DNA from: Rutpela maculata
Lineage: Eukaryota; Arthropoda; Insecta; Coleoptera; Cerambycidae
Assembly: GCA_936432065.2 (NCBI GenBank)
Contig: OW386290.2
Coordinates: 50,610,843-50,674,842, forward strand
Direction of reading: 5' to 3'
Length of the DNA: 64,000 nt
The position numbers and the translations under genes are program-made. Shown in pieces: positions 44,618-54,790 of this stretch (position 1 is the first letter of the stretch; each line of letters opens with the position of its first letter). The notes under the pieces were generated by a model, which worked only from the letters and a program-made list of their open reading frames with translations, searched no databases and was not told the origin of the DNA.

Positions 44618-46089
44618 GACCAAGCAACGAATGATTATAGAGGGAAATTTTAGGGACAGAAAATTTGACTTCGGAACTTTGTTTGGACTAGTCTGGAGAT
44701 GAACGTATCAAAAGTCCCCACTCCTAGGTGGTGAGCGGGGGGGGGTACTTTAAAGGTAAATTTTTTTGGTTTTTCGCTTATATCTCGGAAACTATGCGTC
44801 GTATGGAAAAAGGTAATCTATGCAAAATTAAACATAATTAAATTTCCTACAAGAATGTTTATATTCATTTTCTCCCTGTGTGTTATAGTTTACGAGATAT
44901 TCGCCAGCCAAAATAGATAATGAAAAAAAAAGTATTAGGCACCTTAAATTTTTCTATCAAAGCGGTTTACCGTGGCTAATGAACCACAGTCACAAAACAA
45001 TCTTTATTTTACAACACTCGACGTATTTACTAACGTAATAATTTGTCGAAATCCATGCATTTCCTTAAATATACAGTGCGACTCACTTAAAATGAAGACG
45101 CCCATATAACTTTTTTTATTTTGTTTCCGATTTAAATCAAATTGTACTCAAGTATAGAACAAATTAGGATCTACCTATGACCAGAAAAACATTCGCCTGC
45201 TACAAAGGCAAAGCCACCTGTGGTACCAAAATATGCTGTAAAATATTGAAAATCATATTAATGGGTCTTGACGAATTTCACGTATCCACCACAAATTGAG
45301 GAAACTGAGGACCCACTTTGCCAGATGAGCTTATGTATGAAAAATCCCCCATCCATAACCAAATCAAATTTTGGTGTATTTACGGTTGTGGCGCCGATCC
45401 GATGCATGTTTTAGAATTTCTAACATTCAAAATGTTTTTATTTTTTTTCAGCATATTGTGGTACCACAGAAGGCTATGCCTTTGTGGCAGGAGAGTGTTT
45501 TTCTGGTTATAAGTAGATCCTAATTTGTTCTATACTTAAATAAAATTTGATTCAAATCTGAAACAAAATAAAAAAGTTATAAGGGCGTCTTCATTTTAAG
45601 TGAGTCACACTGTATATTTAAGGAAATGCATAGATTTCGACAAATTATTAATCACGTTAGTTAATACGTCGAGTATCGTAAAATAAAGATTGTTTTGTGA
45701 CTGTGATTTATTAACAGACCACGGTAAACCGCTTTGATAGAAATATTCAAGGTACCTAACACTTTTTTTTTTAGTTATCTATTTTGGCTGGCGAATATCT
45801 CGTAAACTATAACACATAGGAAGAAAATGAATATAAACATTCTTGTAGGAAATTTAATTATGTTTAATTTTGCATAGATTACCTTTTCCCATACGACGCA
45901 TAGTTTCCGAGATATAAGCGAAAAAACAAAAAATGGGACCTTTAAAGTGCCCCCCCTCCCCCCGCTCACCACCTAGGAGTGGGGACTTTTGATATGTTCA
46001 TCTCCAGACTAGTCCAAACAAAGTTCCGAAGTCAATTTTCTGTCCCTAAAATTTCCCTCTACACCCTTTTTAGCATTCGTTGCCTGGCC
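44618..46089. mobile_element. Family N long-arm foldback element, copy 1
   Basis: The tips GACCAAGCAACGAATG and CATTCGTTGCCTGGCC are flanked by TA (44616-44617 and 46090-46091). Arms 44618-45073 and 45613-46089 are inverted and share AGGGAAATTTTAGGGACAG, GACTAGTCTGGAGATGAAC, CACTCCTAGGTGGTGAGCGG and TATATCTCGGAAACTATGCG. F copy 3 is inserted at the exact centre. Confidence 0.85.
45074..45612. mobile_element. Family F foldback MITE, copy 3, on the dyad of N copy 1
   Basis: CAGTGCGACTCACTTAAAAT and complement are flanked by TA (45072-45073 and 45613-45614). The core with ACATTCGCCTGCTACAAAGG is inverted in the right half. Removing it leaves TTCCTTAAATATTTAAGGAA, a perfect palindrome with the TA in the middle. 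Confidence 0.85.
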
Positions 46090-46807
46090 TATAACTGATG
46101 TTAACTGGACAGTTTATTATCAAACATAATAAATCGTCCATATTACACTCTTTATATTGCTAGGCAACCACGCTATCGAAAAAAATTACCGATAAAAATT
46201 TTTAAGCACCAGTGATATTACATTCGATAAAATTCTAAATAGGTACTAGTGAGAGTAATGTCGATGAATATTGTTCTCAAATTTGTAACATTATGGCCGA
46301 ATTTCCACCAGATAGATGGACCAAACTACAACTGTCTTTTTATTTGAAAAACATCGCTTTAATAACCATTAAACTGACGACTTGGATATTTATGGTTTAA
46401 TTCTTGCTTGTCGGTTTGTCATAGTTTCGATCTGGTTAAGAAAAAAAAATGAAAACGTGGACACTGGCTGATAATATTTTTAGTTCAGTTTTGGTCTGTG
46501 ATAAAAAAAAATTAAAAACGTATGCATATTCGTAGTTTTTTCCAGGAAAGCATCGACTCAACGATCCTGAACTTTGGAACACATCTATGAGTAGGAATCC
46601 AGAGATCCAGAGGTCTATACTTTTGCCCTGGAAAGTATGCTATTGTGTTTTAGACTAATATGTTTGCTAGTTTGGCCTATAGTTACTGAGAACTACATTA
46701 GAAGAAACTACTAAAAAAAGTTCACCTAAATGGCAGACTCTGACTAGAGAAGACTCCAGTCGATTTACCGTCAGCCTGAAGCTCGTCCTACTAATATCTT
46801 ATATTTC
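46090..46807. other. Nothing recognised
   Basis: No feature could be supported. Confidence 0.4.
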
Positions 46808-46990
46808 ATATATCGACGCTCAAGAAACAAAACCTTTTATCTCCATTTTTGCCAAAACTTAGTTTGGAATTTTAAATTGATGTCCACTCCTAGCTGATAT
46901 ATCGTTTCAGAAACAATACCTCTTATCTCCAGATTTGCCAAAATTTGTTTTTTTTTGTATTTAAATTGATGTCCACTCCCATGTCCAACA
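46808..46990. repeat. ~90-bp tandem duplication
   Basis: Two diverged units share ATATATCG, AGAAACAA, CTTATCTCCA, TTTGCCAAAA and AAATTGATGTCCACTCC. Confidence 0.7.
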
Positions 46991-47734
46991 GTTCCTAATA
47001 GCTGTTATCTCCAAGATTAATATGGAAACCTAAAACTCTACTCAAAAAAAATAAATGATTAAAGAAAAAAATAATATGTAGGTTTTATACATATTAAGAA
47101 ATTAGTTTTTCTCGTCTCCTGTAAAATTGCTAATTTGGAAGATAAGATTATTGTTTCTTAAGCGTCGATATGTGGAAAATTATCCATTAAATGCTGGACA
47201 TCAAAAGGAGTACAAGAATCTCTAAGAAACGGAATGAGACAAGCTATATGTTCTTCATTAAGCGGCCGACGCGACGCTTAAGAGATCCTTACATTAAGTA
47301 GCTTTCAATATTACATAGCATATGCATTTTTCACATTTATGTTAAATGTGTACTTAACACCAGATTAGTAAAAATGACAACTCACAAATCAGTTTGTAAA
47401 CATTTTAAACGGAAATCATTAAGAAATAAAATCAAATTGAAACTTTATTTCCAGTTTCCGTCTTCTGGAAATTGTTTCCATAAACAGTCGCCAGCAAATC
47501 TGAGCTACCAAAATGTTTTAGTTGTAAAATGTCTAAATTACTTCCCCAATTTCTCAGTGAGCAAATTTATAGTTCAAAAGATTAAGAAATTTGAGATTTA
47601 ATCATGAACAGACAATTACTACTTAAGTTCAATAATTTCCTTGATGTCCACCAGCAATGACTTTTGAGACAGATGCCAGAATTATTAACAGTTGCTGCTA
47701 ATGTCTTGTCGATACTGTTAATCTCTGCATCGAT
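46991..47734. other. Nothing recognised
   Basis: A 75-codon frame at 47374-47601 has no motif. Confidence 0.4.
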
Positions 47735-47957
47735 CCACCCGTTCATAACCTGAACATTTTTTCTATAAACCCGTTTGATCTTTCCCATAGAAAGTATGTA
47801 CAGAAGGGAATACCGGAGGCACCTTCATGTCATCACAATATTAATTAGTCCATCTGTAACCTCAAAGCATTTTGTATAAGCCCGCTTATTTAAACTTTTT
47901 TATAGAAAGTACTTATAGAAAGGAATATCGGGGGAAATGCCACCTCCATGTTATTGC
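47735..47957. repeat. ~112-bp diverged tandem duplication
   Basis: The units share TATAA(A/G)CCCG, ATAGAAAGTA, AGAA(G)GGAATA(C)CGG and CCACCTCCATGT-like ends. Confidence 0.6.
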
Positions 47958-49367
47958 CATATAAGTTACCCTTGCTGCGTAAGAAAGTATAGATACATGC
48001 TTTTTTATTTGCGCAAAATTGCATATTTCTTTATTTGCATACCCACCGGCCCCTGACTTCCTGTAGGCATTGTGTGTGAACCATAGTTTATTGACCGTTA
48101 CTTTCATCAAATTAGCTGCAAAATCCAATTTTATCTTACCGTTAATTGAATTTTGTATGAATTAAGGTCGAGTTCATATATTTTTATCCTTACCTTAAAA
48201 GATAGACTAACCCTGTATCGCATGCAATTATAAAAACACACCCACTTTTGTGGATGGCACAAGAAAACTTTCTTTCATTAAAATATAGTAATGAAATTGG
48301 TTTGGACTATTCAACAACTACTCTGTTGGCTCTTACTACAAAGTGGACCCAATTTATATTGGAGAAATAAGCTGTTTCTTCTTCTTTTGTAAAGAACTAT
48401 TGAATTTACTTCGCCAGTGAAAAGAGAGAATGGAAAAACATTCTCAAATCTTAGTCGATCCTTAGATTTTCGGTGTCAGCAGCTAGAGATAAAGGTTTTA
48501 TTTCAGTGTTATCACGTTTGGATTTTATCTGGGGAAGAATCTATTAGAGCATATGTAGAATTCCGTAAATACACTTTGGATAGTTTCTTGTCTCTTCGTG
48601 AGAATATAAAGTTTCTTAATACTTGATGGGAAAAGTCAAAGCGACCCCTTGACTTTTAATTAATCTTGTTAAAAGTCATGACGGATGCTGACAAACATAT
48701 CGTCGCAGAAATGTATCTTGTGGCTTGTGTGTATATAATATGACAATTTTAATTACATTCCCATGAGTCAACTAGAGAGAAAGCTCACGCATTGTTTATT
48801 TTTTCCATATTGTATAAGTGGTAAAATCAATTGCAATGTAGGTCAGATATAGTCATAACACTAGTTTTGCTTCGAGCACAGTCGGAATTTTATTACAATG
48901 ACAATAAAAGCATGCTACTGAAAAGCCATTTACCTATAAGCATGTCGTTTATGGTTTATTTTAGATGCAAATTGCTTGTTGTGTAGATTAGTTATTTAGT
49001 ATACGCAGAATATTTAGACATAGTCTCAAACTTCACTAACTGCAGAAAAATAATAATTGAAGCGGAAAGAGCAAAACCAACCACAACATGGGCTTTACTG
49101 CTAGGAACAGGGCTCCAAATATCTACGAAAATGTTTAGAGGACCTCGCGTTTTAAAGTTAGGGGATAGCCGAACAAGGAAACGTAATTCTGAGAGAGATA
49201 GACCTCCCCTACCCACTTGGCACGCTGTGCTGGTATTCGTTTTCCTTCGCGCTATAGTTTGTTCATATTATAGGAAGGTGATTCATTGTCATTGGTTTGT
49301 TTAAAAATACCGCGTGCCTGTATCTACCTAGTTGTATCAGTTCTGTATTTAAACTGGTACGGATCTC
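47958..49367. other. Nothing firm
   Basis: Around 49050-49250 composition rises slightly, and there is a 74-codon minus frame without motifs. I see no gene. Confidence 0.35.
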
Positions 49368-49560
49368 CAGGGTGTATACTTTCTGGAAAACATGGAAAAT
49401 CTGGAAAAGAATTTGATTTTGGTCAGGAAGTCAGGGAATCTATAAATTTTTTAAAAACAGTCACGGAAAATTTATTAAAACTACTACATTCAAAGTTGTT
49501 CCCGTCTTGCAAGCCATCCCCCCCCCCCCCCTCGTGAAAAAATTTTTCTCATTCCCCCCT
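49368..49560 (+). mobile_element. Fragment of a CAGGGTGT transposon end
   Basis: CAGGGTGTATACTTTCTGGA followed by repeated TGGAAAA words and GTCAGGAAGTCAGGGAA is a common layout of insect TA-element ends. A 14-base C run lies at about 49519-49532. Confidence 0.45.
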
Positions 49561-49612
49561 CTAACTAATTTCCATGTTCGACAGAAAAAGAACCCCTTAT
49601 CAGAACCTATGT

Positions 49613-50300
49613 AAAAACCGCTGCCAAAGGAATCACTACTTCCACATCCAGATTTTCTATCCAAGTCACTCACAACGAAAAAATTTTGTATGTGAAAATA
49701 ATTGCTTATGGAACTTTAATATTATAATATTTGAAATCCTCTACCCCAAAAACCTATAAAACGATACCCCACATCGGTAGTGGGGTGGGGGTGGTGCTAG
49801 GGGGTGGTCGTGGGGGTGGTGCTAGGGGGTGGTAGTGGGGGTGGATGAAGTAAAAAAATATTTTGAGGTTTCTGGTTCTTGTACACACACACTAAATCAC
49901 AATTTTTTTTCATCCTTTTTAATAATGGGGTGGGGTGGTAATGGTTAATGCCAAAAGTTTTTTTGAGACCTTAGCTTCTCTTTAATATACTAAATACCAA
50001 TTTTCTGGACTCTTACCTGCTTAATTTACCTATTTATCCCAAATTTACCCCAATTTGCCCCCCTTCGATGGAACAAGATGAAAATATAATCTAGTTCCAG
50101 ATCACGTTAAAATACATACGTGTACCAAATTTCAAGTCAATATCTTAAACGGTTCCAGAGTAAACGTGCGCACAAAAAAAAGTTACAGACCGACAGACAG
50201 AAATTTTTTTTTCGCTCAAACTTAAAATCTCGACGTTTCATGACATTCTAAGCCTATTTGAACAATAAAAATTTTTAAAAATTTTTTTGTCGGAAGTAAA
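49613..50300 (+). repeat. Repeat family A, copy 3
   Basis: It begins AAAAACCGCTGCCAAAGG and matches copy 2 throughout. The G-rich stretch 49780-49850 is expanded, with GGGGGTGG repeated. Confidence 0.82.
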
Positions 50301-50809
50301 AGTAGTTTCAGTCCAAATGTCGTAAAACTGGGGTATATTGTACTTCAAACCATGCTGATTAAAAGTCTCAATGGGCCCAATCTCTTAAAGTCAAGAGTTT
50401 CCAAGATATTTAAGTATAAAGTTTGAAAAATTCAGCTGGCAGGGGCAGTACGTTTCATATTTAACAAAATGTGTTAGTATGAAGGTCAAATTTTAATAAG
50501 TGTAGAAAATATGATTTTTTGTCTAAGGCTCTGAAAATTCAAAGGTGTGAATGTAACAAGCGAGAAACTTTTTTATCTTTCTAAGTAGATATCAAGCATA
50601 TCGAGGACGTATAGCCCAGGCGGCAAATTTTTTGAACTAAAGGCACATAATGGCAAAAAATTATTGTTGTTAGTATATGGCTATCAAAACATTTTTAATT
50701 TATTTGAAAACGTGTTTTTTATTTTAATTAGACTAGAGTTCCTTATTATAGTCAACTGTACAGGGTGGTCGCGCGAACGTTAGAACCTCATTCAACTTCG
50801 TTATATATA
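50301..50809. other. Unassigned
   Basis: TACAGGGTGGTCGCGCGAAC at about 50758 looks like a solo TA-transposon end abutting family A copy 4. Confidence 0.4.
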
Positions 50810-51302
50810 AAGTAAAAAAAATATTTTGAGGTTTCTGGTTCTTGTACACACACTAAATCACATTTTTTTTCATCCCCTTTAATAATGGGGTGGGGGTGGT
50901 AATGGGGGTGGCTAATGCCAAAATTTTTTTGAGACCTTAGCTTCTCTTGTCTATACTAGATATCAATTTTATGAACTCTTACCTGTTTGATTTACCTATT
51001 TACTCCAAATTTACCCCAATTTACCCCCCAACCCTTCGACAGAACAAGATGAAAATATAATCTAGTTCTAGATCTCGTTAAAGTACATATGTGTACAAAA
51101 TTTCAAGTCAATATCTCAAACGGTTCCAGAGTAAACGTGCGCACAAAAAAGTTACAGACCGACAGACAGACAGAAATTTTTTTTCGCTGAATCTTGAAAT
51201 CTCGACGTTTCATGACATTCTAAGCCTATTTGAACAATAAAATTTTTAAAAAATGTTTTTGTCGTTACTATACTTCCACTCATCCACTGGATATGGAAGT
51301 AA
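50810..51302 (+). repeat. Repeat family A, copy 4, 5'-truncated
   Basis: It starts at AGTAAAAAAAATATTTTGAG in the A middle and runs to ACTTCCACTCATCCACTGG with a small insertion at the tip. Confidence 0.8.
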
Positions 51303-52177
51303 TACATACATACTGAATATTCTCAACTCCGCTATTGGAACATCCCCTCCGTTACTAATCTTTTTCTTTTTTCCCTATGTCTATAAAATACTCATTGGGA
51401 TCTCAGAAAAAATATGTATTTTAGTTTGATTTATTTACCGAAGTTCATTTTGCAGTTTAAATAAATTCAAACAAAGCTTTTTTCAATTTTATTGCAATTT
51501 ACAATAACCCAGGTACACGCTTTATTTATGGCGAGATACACCTGCAGAAAACATCAGCTACTAAACATTTCCTATTTCATTCGATTCTAAACCTTCCAAG
51601 TCTGGTCTATTTAGCGTGTGAAAAGTCACAAGCTGACTGCATACAATAAAACATTTATTACAGTTCTCCACTGTTGTGCCTCTGTATTTTATATAATACC
51701 TGAACTAGAGGATTTATTTTGAAAACTTTCTCACTCTGTAATTTTATTTTTAGGCGAAATAACAGAGAATGCCTTCTCGGTGTTGGATTAGTGGGTTCCC
51801 GAATTTATTTTTGTAAGTTCATTTCACCACTAGATTATAGGAGGTTGTCGTTTTGTTATTTTTAACACTCGGCGCTAAAGACGTGACTCCAAGGCAAGGG
51901 TGTTTACTAGAATAATTCCTCCCTCTAGCAAAATATAAGCTTGTCAGTGACAACAATGCACACCTCTTCTATCGTTGTAGAAAAATATATAGAGTGTTTC
52001 GTAGTAATGGGACATACCAAAATTGTATATTCCAGATATGAAAATATGATAATTTAGCCAAATATACTTACTTCTGGGGCGGTAAAGTTAAAATATTTTT
52101 TTAAATTTTTTTGCTCTTATATGAACATTATTTTAGACATCAGTTCAAAATTGGTAGATAATAGTTATTAAGGTATA
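51303..52177. other. Nothing recognised
   Basis: No feature could be supported. Confidence 0.4.
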
Positions 52178-52265
52178 AGGATAATAACGCACCGAGGTCG
52201 GTAATGTACTTCCCGAGGGCGTCTGGCCCGAGGAAATGTACGTCGACCGAAGGCGTCATTATCCT
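52178..52265. repeat. Imperfect 88-bp palindrome
   Basis: AGGATAATAACGC, GAGGTCGGTAATGTACTTCC pairs with GGAAATGTACGTCGACC and GCGTCATTATCCT around a GC-rich centre. Confidence 0.75.
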
Positions 52266-52286
52266 ATAACACCCGTGGTGCCTTCA

Positions 52287-52640
52287 ACGTTTAATGTCCT
52301 ACAAGTCTGTTATTTAGTTCGATTTTTTTTTTGACATTTACGATTTATTAATTTGACATCTATTATGTTCAGAACGATTTGATTTAAAAGAGAGCAAAAA
52401 TCAAAATTGTTTGTAAACGTCGCCGTTGCATAGCAACGCGTTTTGTTTATCAATAACGCTATCATAATTTACTTGTTTTCTGTTGTGTTATAATTGTATA
52501 ATGCCCTAGGGCGTTATAGATATTCATAACGCCCTAGGGCGTTATAGATATTCATAACGCCCTAGGGCGTTATTTTTCATTTAATATATCTCAAAATAGG
52601 TGGTTATTGTAAAATAACAGACTTGTAGAACATTAACGTT
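52287..52640. mobile_element. Element K: inverted-repeat element around a palindromic tandem array
   Basis: The arms GTCCTACAAGTCTGTTATTT (52297-52316) and complement (about 52611-52630) enclose three palindromic 28-bp units. No duplication was recognised. Confidence 0.6.
52498..52573. repeat. Three 28-bp units, each a 20-bp palindrome
   Basis: ATAACGCCCTAGGGCGTTAT occurs at 52526-52545 and 52554-52573, and with one change at 52498-52517. Units are joined by AGATATTC. Confidence 0.92.
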
Positions 52641-52724
52641 ATTAAGGGCGAAGAATAACTATAGGTGAACATTATACTGTTCAGATTTCAATATAATCAC
52701 ACTTTTTTGTCTTCGAGTTGTCGT

Positions 52725-52800
52725 GCTTACAAGAAATGTGACGTACAGACAGACAAACAGATAAACATTTTGAAAGTTGGGAATTCGATGACTAATGATT
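52725..52800 (+). repeat. Family H fragment
   Basis: GTCGTGCTTACAAGAAATGTG and ACAGACAGACAAACAG followed by TTTTGAAAG are the inverted form of 19260-19400. Confidence 0.6.
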
Positions 52801-52808
52801 TTTTTTTA

Positions 52809-53198
52809 CTAGCTAGTAAAAAATGACAGGGTAGAAGTTAATTTGGACCTCAGATTCGGATTCAGCGCGCCAAAATACGTAAAGGGTTTGATGGTCTCTT
52901 TTCTGGTACCACATACTTTTTTTTTGAGGGGCTGTGTTATTAAACCCACTTGTTGACACCAATTTTCGAATTTCTTATGTACTTCTTCATTCAGGCTTTT
53001 TGATATACCAGGTATTATTGAATTTACTGCTAAATTAGCCCATTGTTCGATATCAGATGGAATATACATATCTGAATCAACCATTTTCGACTTAATTTGC
53101 TTTAAAAAACTCAGCAGATTGACAAGTAAGGTTTGTTTATACAGTGTCGGAAAGTGTTCGATTTGGGACGGCAATAAGAGCAAGCGAGAGCGAAGCAA
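52809..53198 (-). pseudogene. Tyrosine-recombinase-like N-terminal fragment
   Basis: The C-terminal 35 residues of this 129-codon frame come from an O-family repeat. The rest contains MVDSDMYIPSDIEQWANLAV, SIIPGISKSLNEEVHKKFE and NWCQQVGL. The pattern of IIPG-S-K-S followed by KFENWC resembles the core-binding (SAM-like) segment of insect Crypton/phage-integrase-like proteins. The catalytic domain is absent, so the call is tentative. Confidence 0.4.
52845..52945. repeat. Diverged half of a family O element
   Basis: CTCAGATTCGGATTCAGCGC, CAAAATACG and ATACTTTTTTTTTGAGGGGC follow the order of 12590-12670. Confidence 0.55.
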
Positions 53199-53549
53199 AC
53201 AATGACGTACATTAAGGGGCGTGTCACACTTTGCCTCTGCTAGGGTACTGGTAGACGTCTTTATTGTGGACGGTCGGTTAAGTCGTTGAAGCTATGCAAT
53301 CCCAAAAGCAAAACTTTCCGATTCTGTATATAAATGTCAATCCACAGTAACGTTTACGTAAAGCAATAAACACAGAATTTATTTGTATGGCGACGAGCGT
53401 AGCTATGTTTGGAACCACTAAATAGTATTCTAAATAAATTGCCATTTCTTTTCTATTTTAAAGCGGGATTATATAAAATTTTGTACTTAACACGTTATGA
53501 AAAGTATTTTTTTTTTCGGCCGACCAGAAATTAACGTTTTCCCGGGCTA
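53199..53549. other. Slightly GC-richer flank, no gene recognised
   Basis: It lies just upstream of the minus-strand recombinase-like fragment and could be its old promoter. No motif proves this. Confidence 0.3.
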
Positions 53550-54790
53550 GGCAGGAGAATGGGCATCAGAAATCGGCAAAAGCTTTTCCGATCACTGTTA
53601 TTTTCTTTTCGATCTATGAAGGTAAAAAGTGCTGCCAATTTATGGTATTATATGAAACTATTAAAATTAAGAAATTTTATGTCATTGGAAATGTGATTGT
53701 GTAATTGAAGTTTTAGAGAGTTTTTTGTGAGTTTTAATCAAAGACGAGCCTGCCTGAGTTGATTGATAGACCTAGTGTCGTATGAATGAAAATCTGAATT
53801 GCACAAAAACAATTTATATTCTTGTGAATTTCAAGTAAAGTATCATAAATATGAAGAGAGGAATCGGCATTATACCAAGACTTAAATATTGGTAAACAGT
53901 GATCTCTCCAGCCAACATTAAGGATAGGATTTTACAGAGTTAGAGGGAAATATGCGTTTATTTTCGGTTTACTATAAATATTTAAAAAATCATAAATGAC
54001 ATAATCTTAAAAATAGTTTCAGGTACTTCCCATTGTTCTAAGGAATACAACCATGTAGGTACAGTTTTTGTCATAAATTTTGTATATAATTAAATGCCAT
54101 ACTCTAATAATGAAATTAGGAACTATTTTCATTGAAAAACTACGATATTCAAGTACAACAGAAATCTGCAATAAAAAAATATATAGTTGTATCCTTTAGA
54201 ACAATAGCAATTATCTAAAACAGTTTTAAAGATTATACAATGTTAGGTTTTTTAATTATTTATAATAAATCGAAAATAAACACATATTTCCCTCTCACTC
54301 TGCAAAATCCTATCCTTAACAATTAACCTGACTGCTTTCTTCTGCAAACGAAAGATTACAACTACATGAGATGATCCTTTCCAGAGGAGAATTGCACAAT
54401 TAATATGAGCATGAAATAATGAAAAATAACATGTTCTTATGGTTTTAGAACAGAGTAGCATAAATAAAGAACGTGATAATTTGTGTGCTAGTTGTTCCAC
54501 ATTTTTGAACCAGCTAAGAGTGTCATCTAAAACAATTAGTGAATTATTTGTTGGAAAAACAATTTTTTGGATTCTTTGTTCATTTAATTTAAGATTATTG
54601 GAAGCGAACAACTTGTTTGATAGAACTACGTCATGAACGTTTCAAATTAAAAACAATAATGGATGTATCGTCGGCACAAGCGATGCATTTTTTTGGTAAA
54701 ATAAAGTGAAGGAAAAAATCGTTGAGATATAAGATAAAGAGCAGGGACCCCAAAATAGAACCTTGAGGCACCCTATGCTGTAAGCGTTAC
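53550..54790 (-). pseudogene. LINE (jockey-like) reverse transcriptase, split by a family G insertion
   Basis: On the minus strand the order is PQGSILGSLLFILYLND (about 54765-54715), CADDTSIIV (about 54678-54650), LDDTLSWFKNVEQLAHKLS, CYFSLFHAHINCAILLWKGS and FRLQKKAVRLIV (54335). After the G insertion, the frame continues NVGWRDHCLPIFKSWYNAD and LHIYDTLLEIHKNI (about 53915-53815). The motif at the active site is CADD instead of the usual YADD or FADD. Stops are present. Confidence 0.85.
53922..54315. mobile_element. Family G TTAA-flanked MITE, copy 2
   Basis: GGATAGGATTTTACAGAGTT and CTCTGCAAAATCCTATCC are flanked by TTAA (53918-53921 and 54316-54319). Removing the element and one TTAA keeps the LINE frame open through LIVNVGW. 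Confidence 0.9.

Noticed and set aside
47374..47601. Small protein gene
   Set aside because: Low-complexity, no motif, no upstream or splice signal.
52498..52573. CRISPR-like array
   Set aside because: The repeats are 20-bp palindromes with identical 8-bp linkers, not unique spacers, and this is insect DNA.
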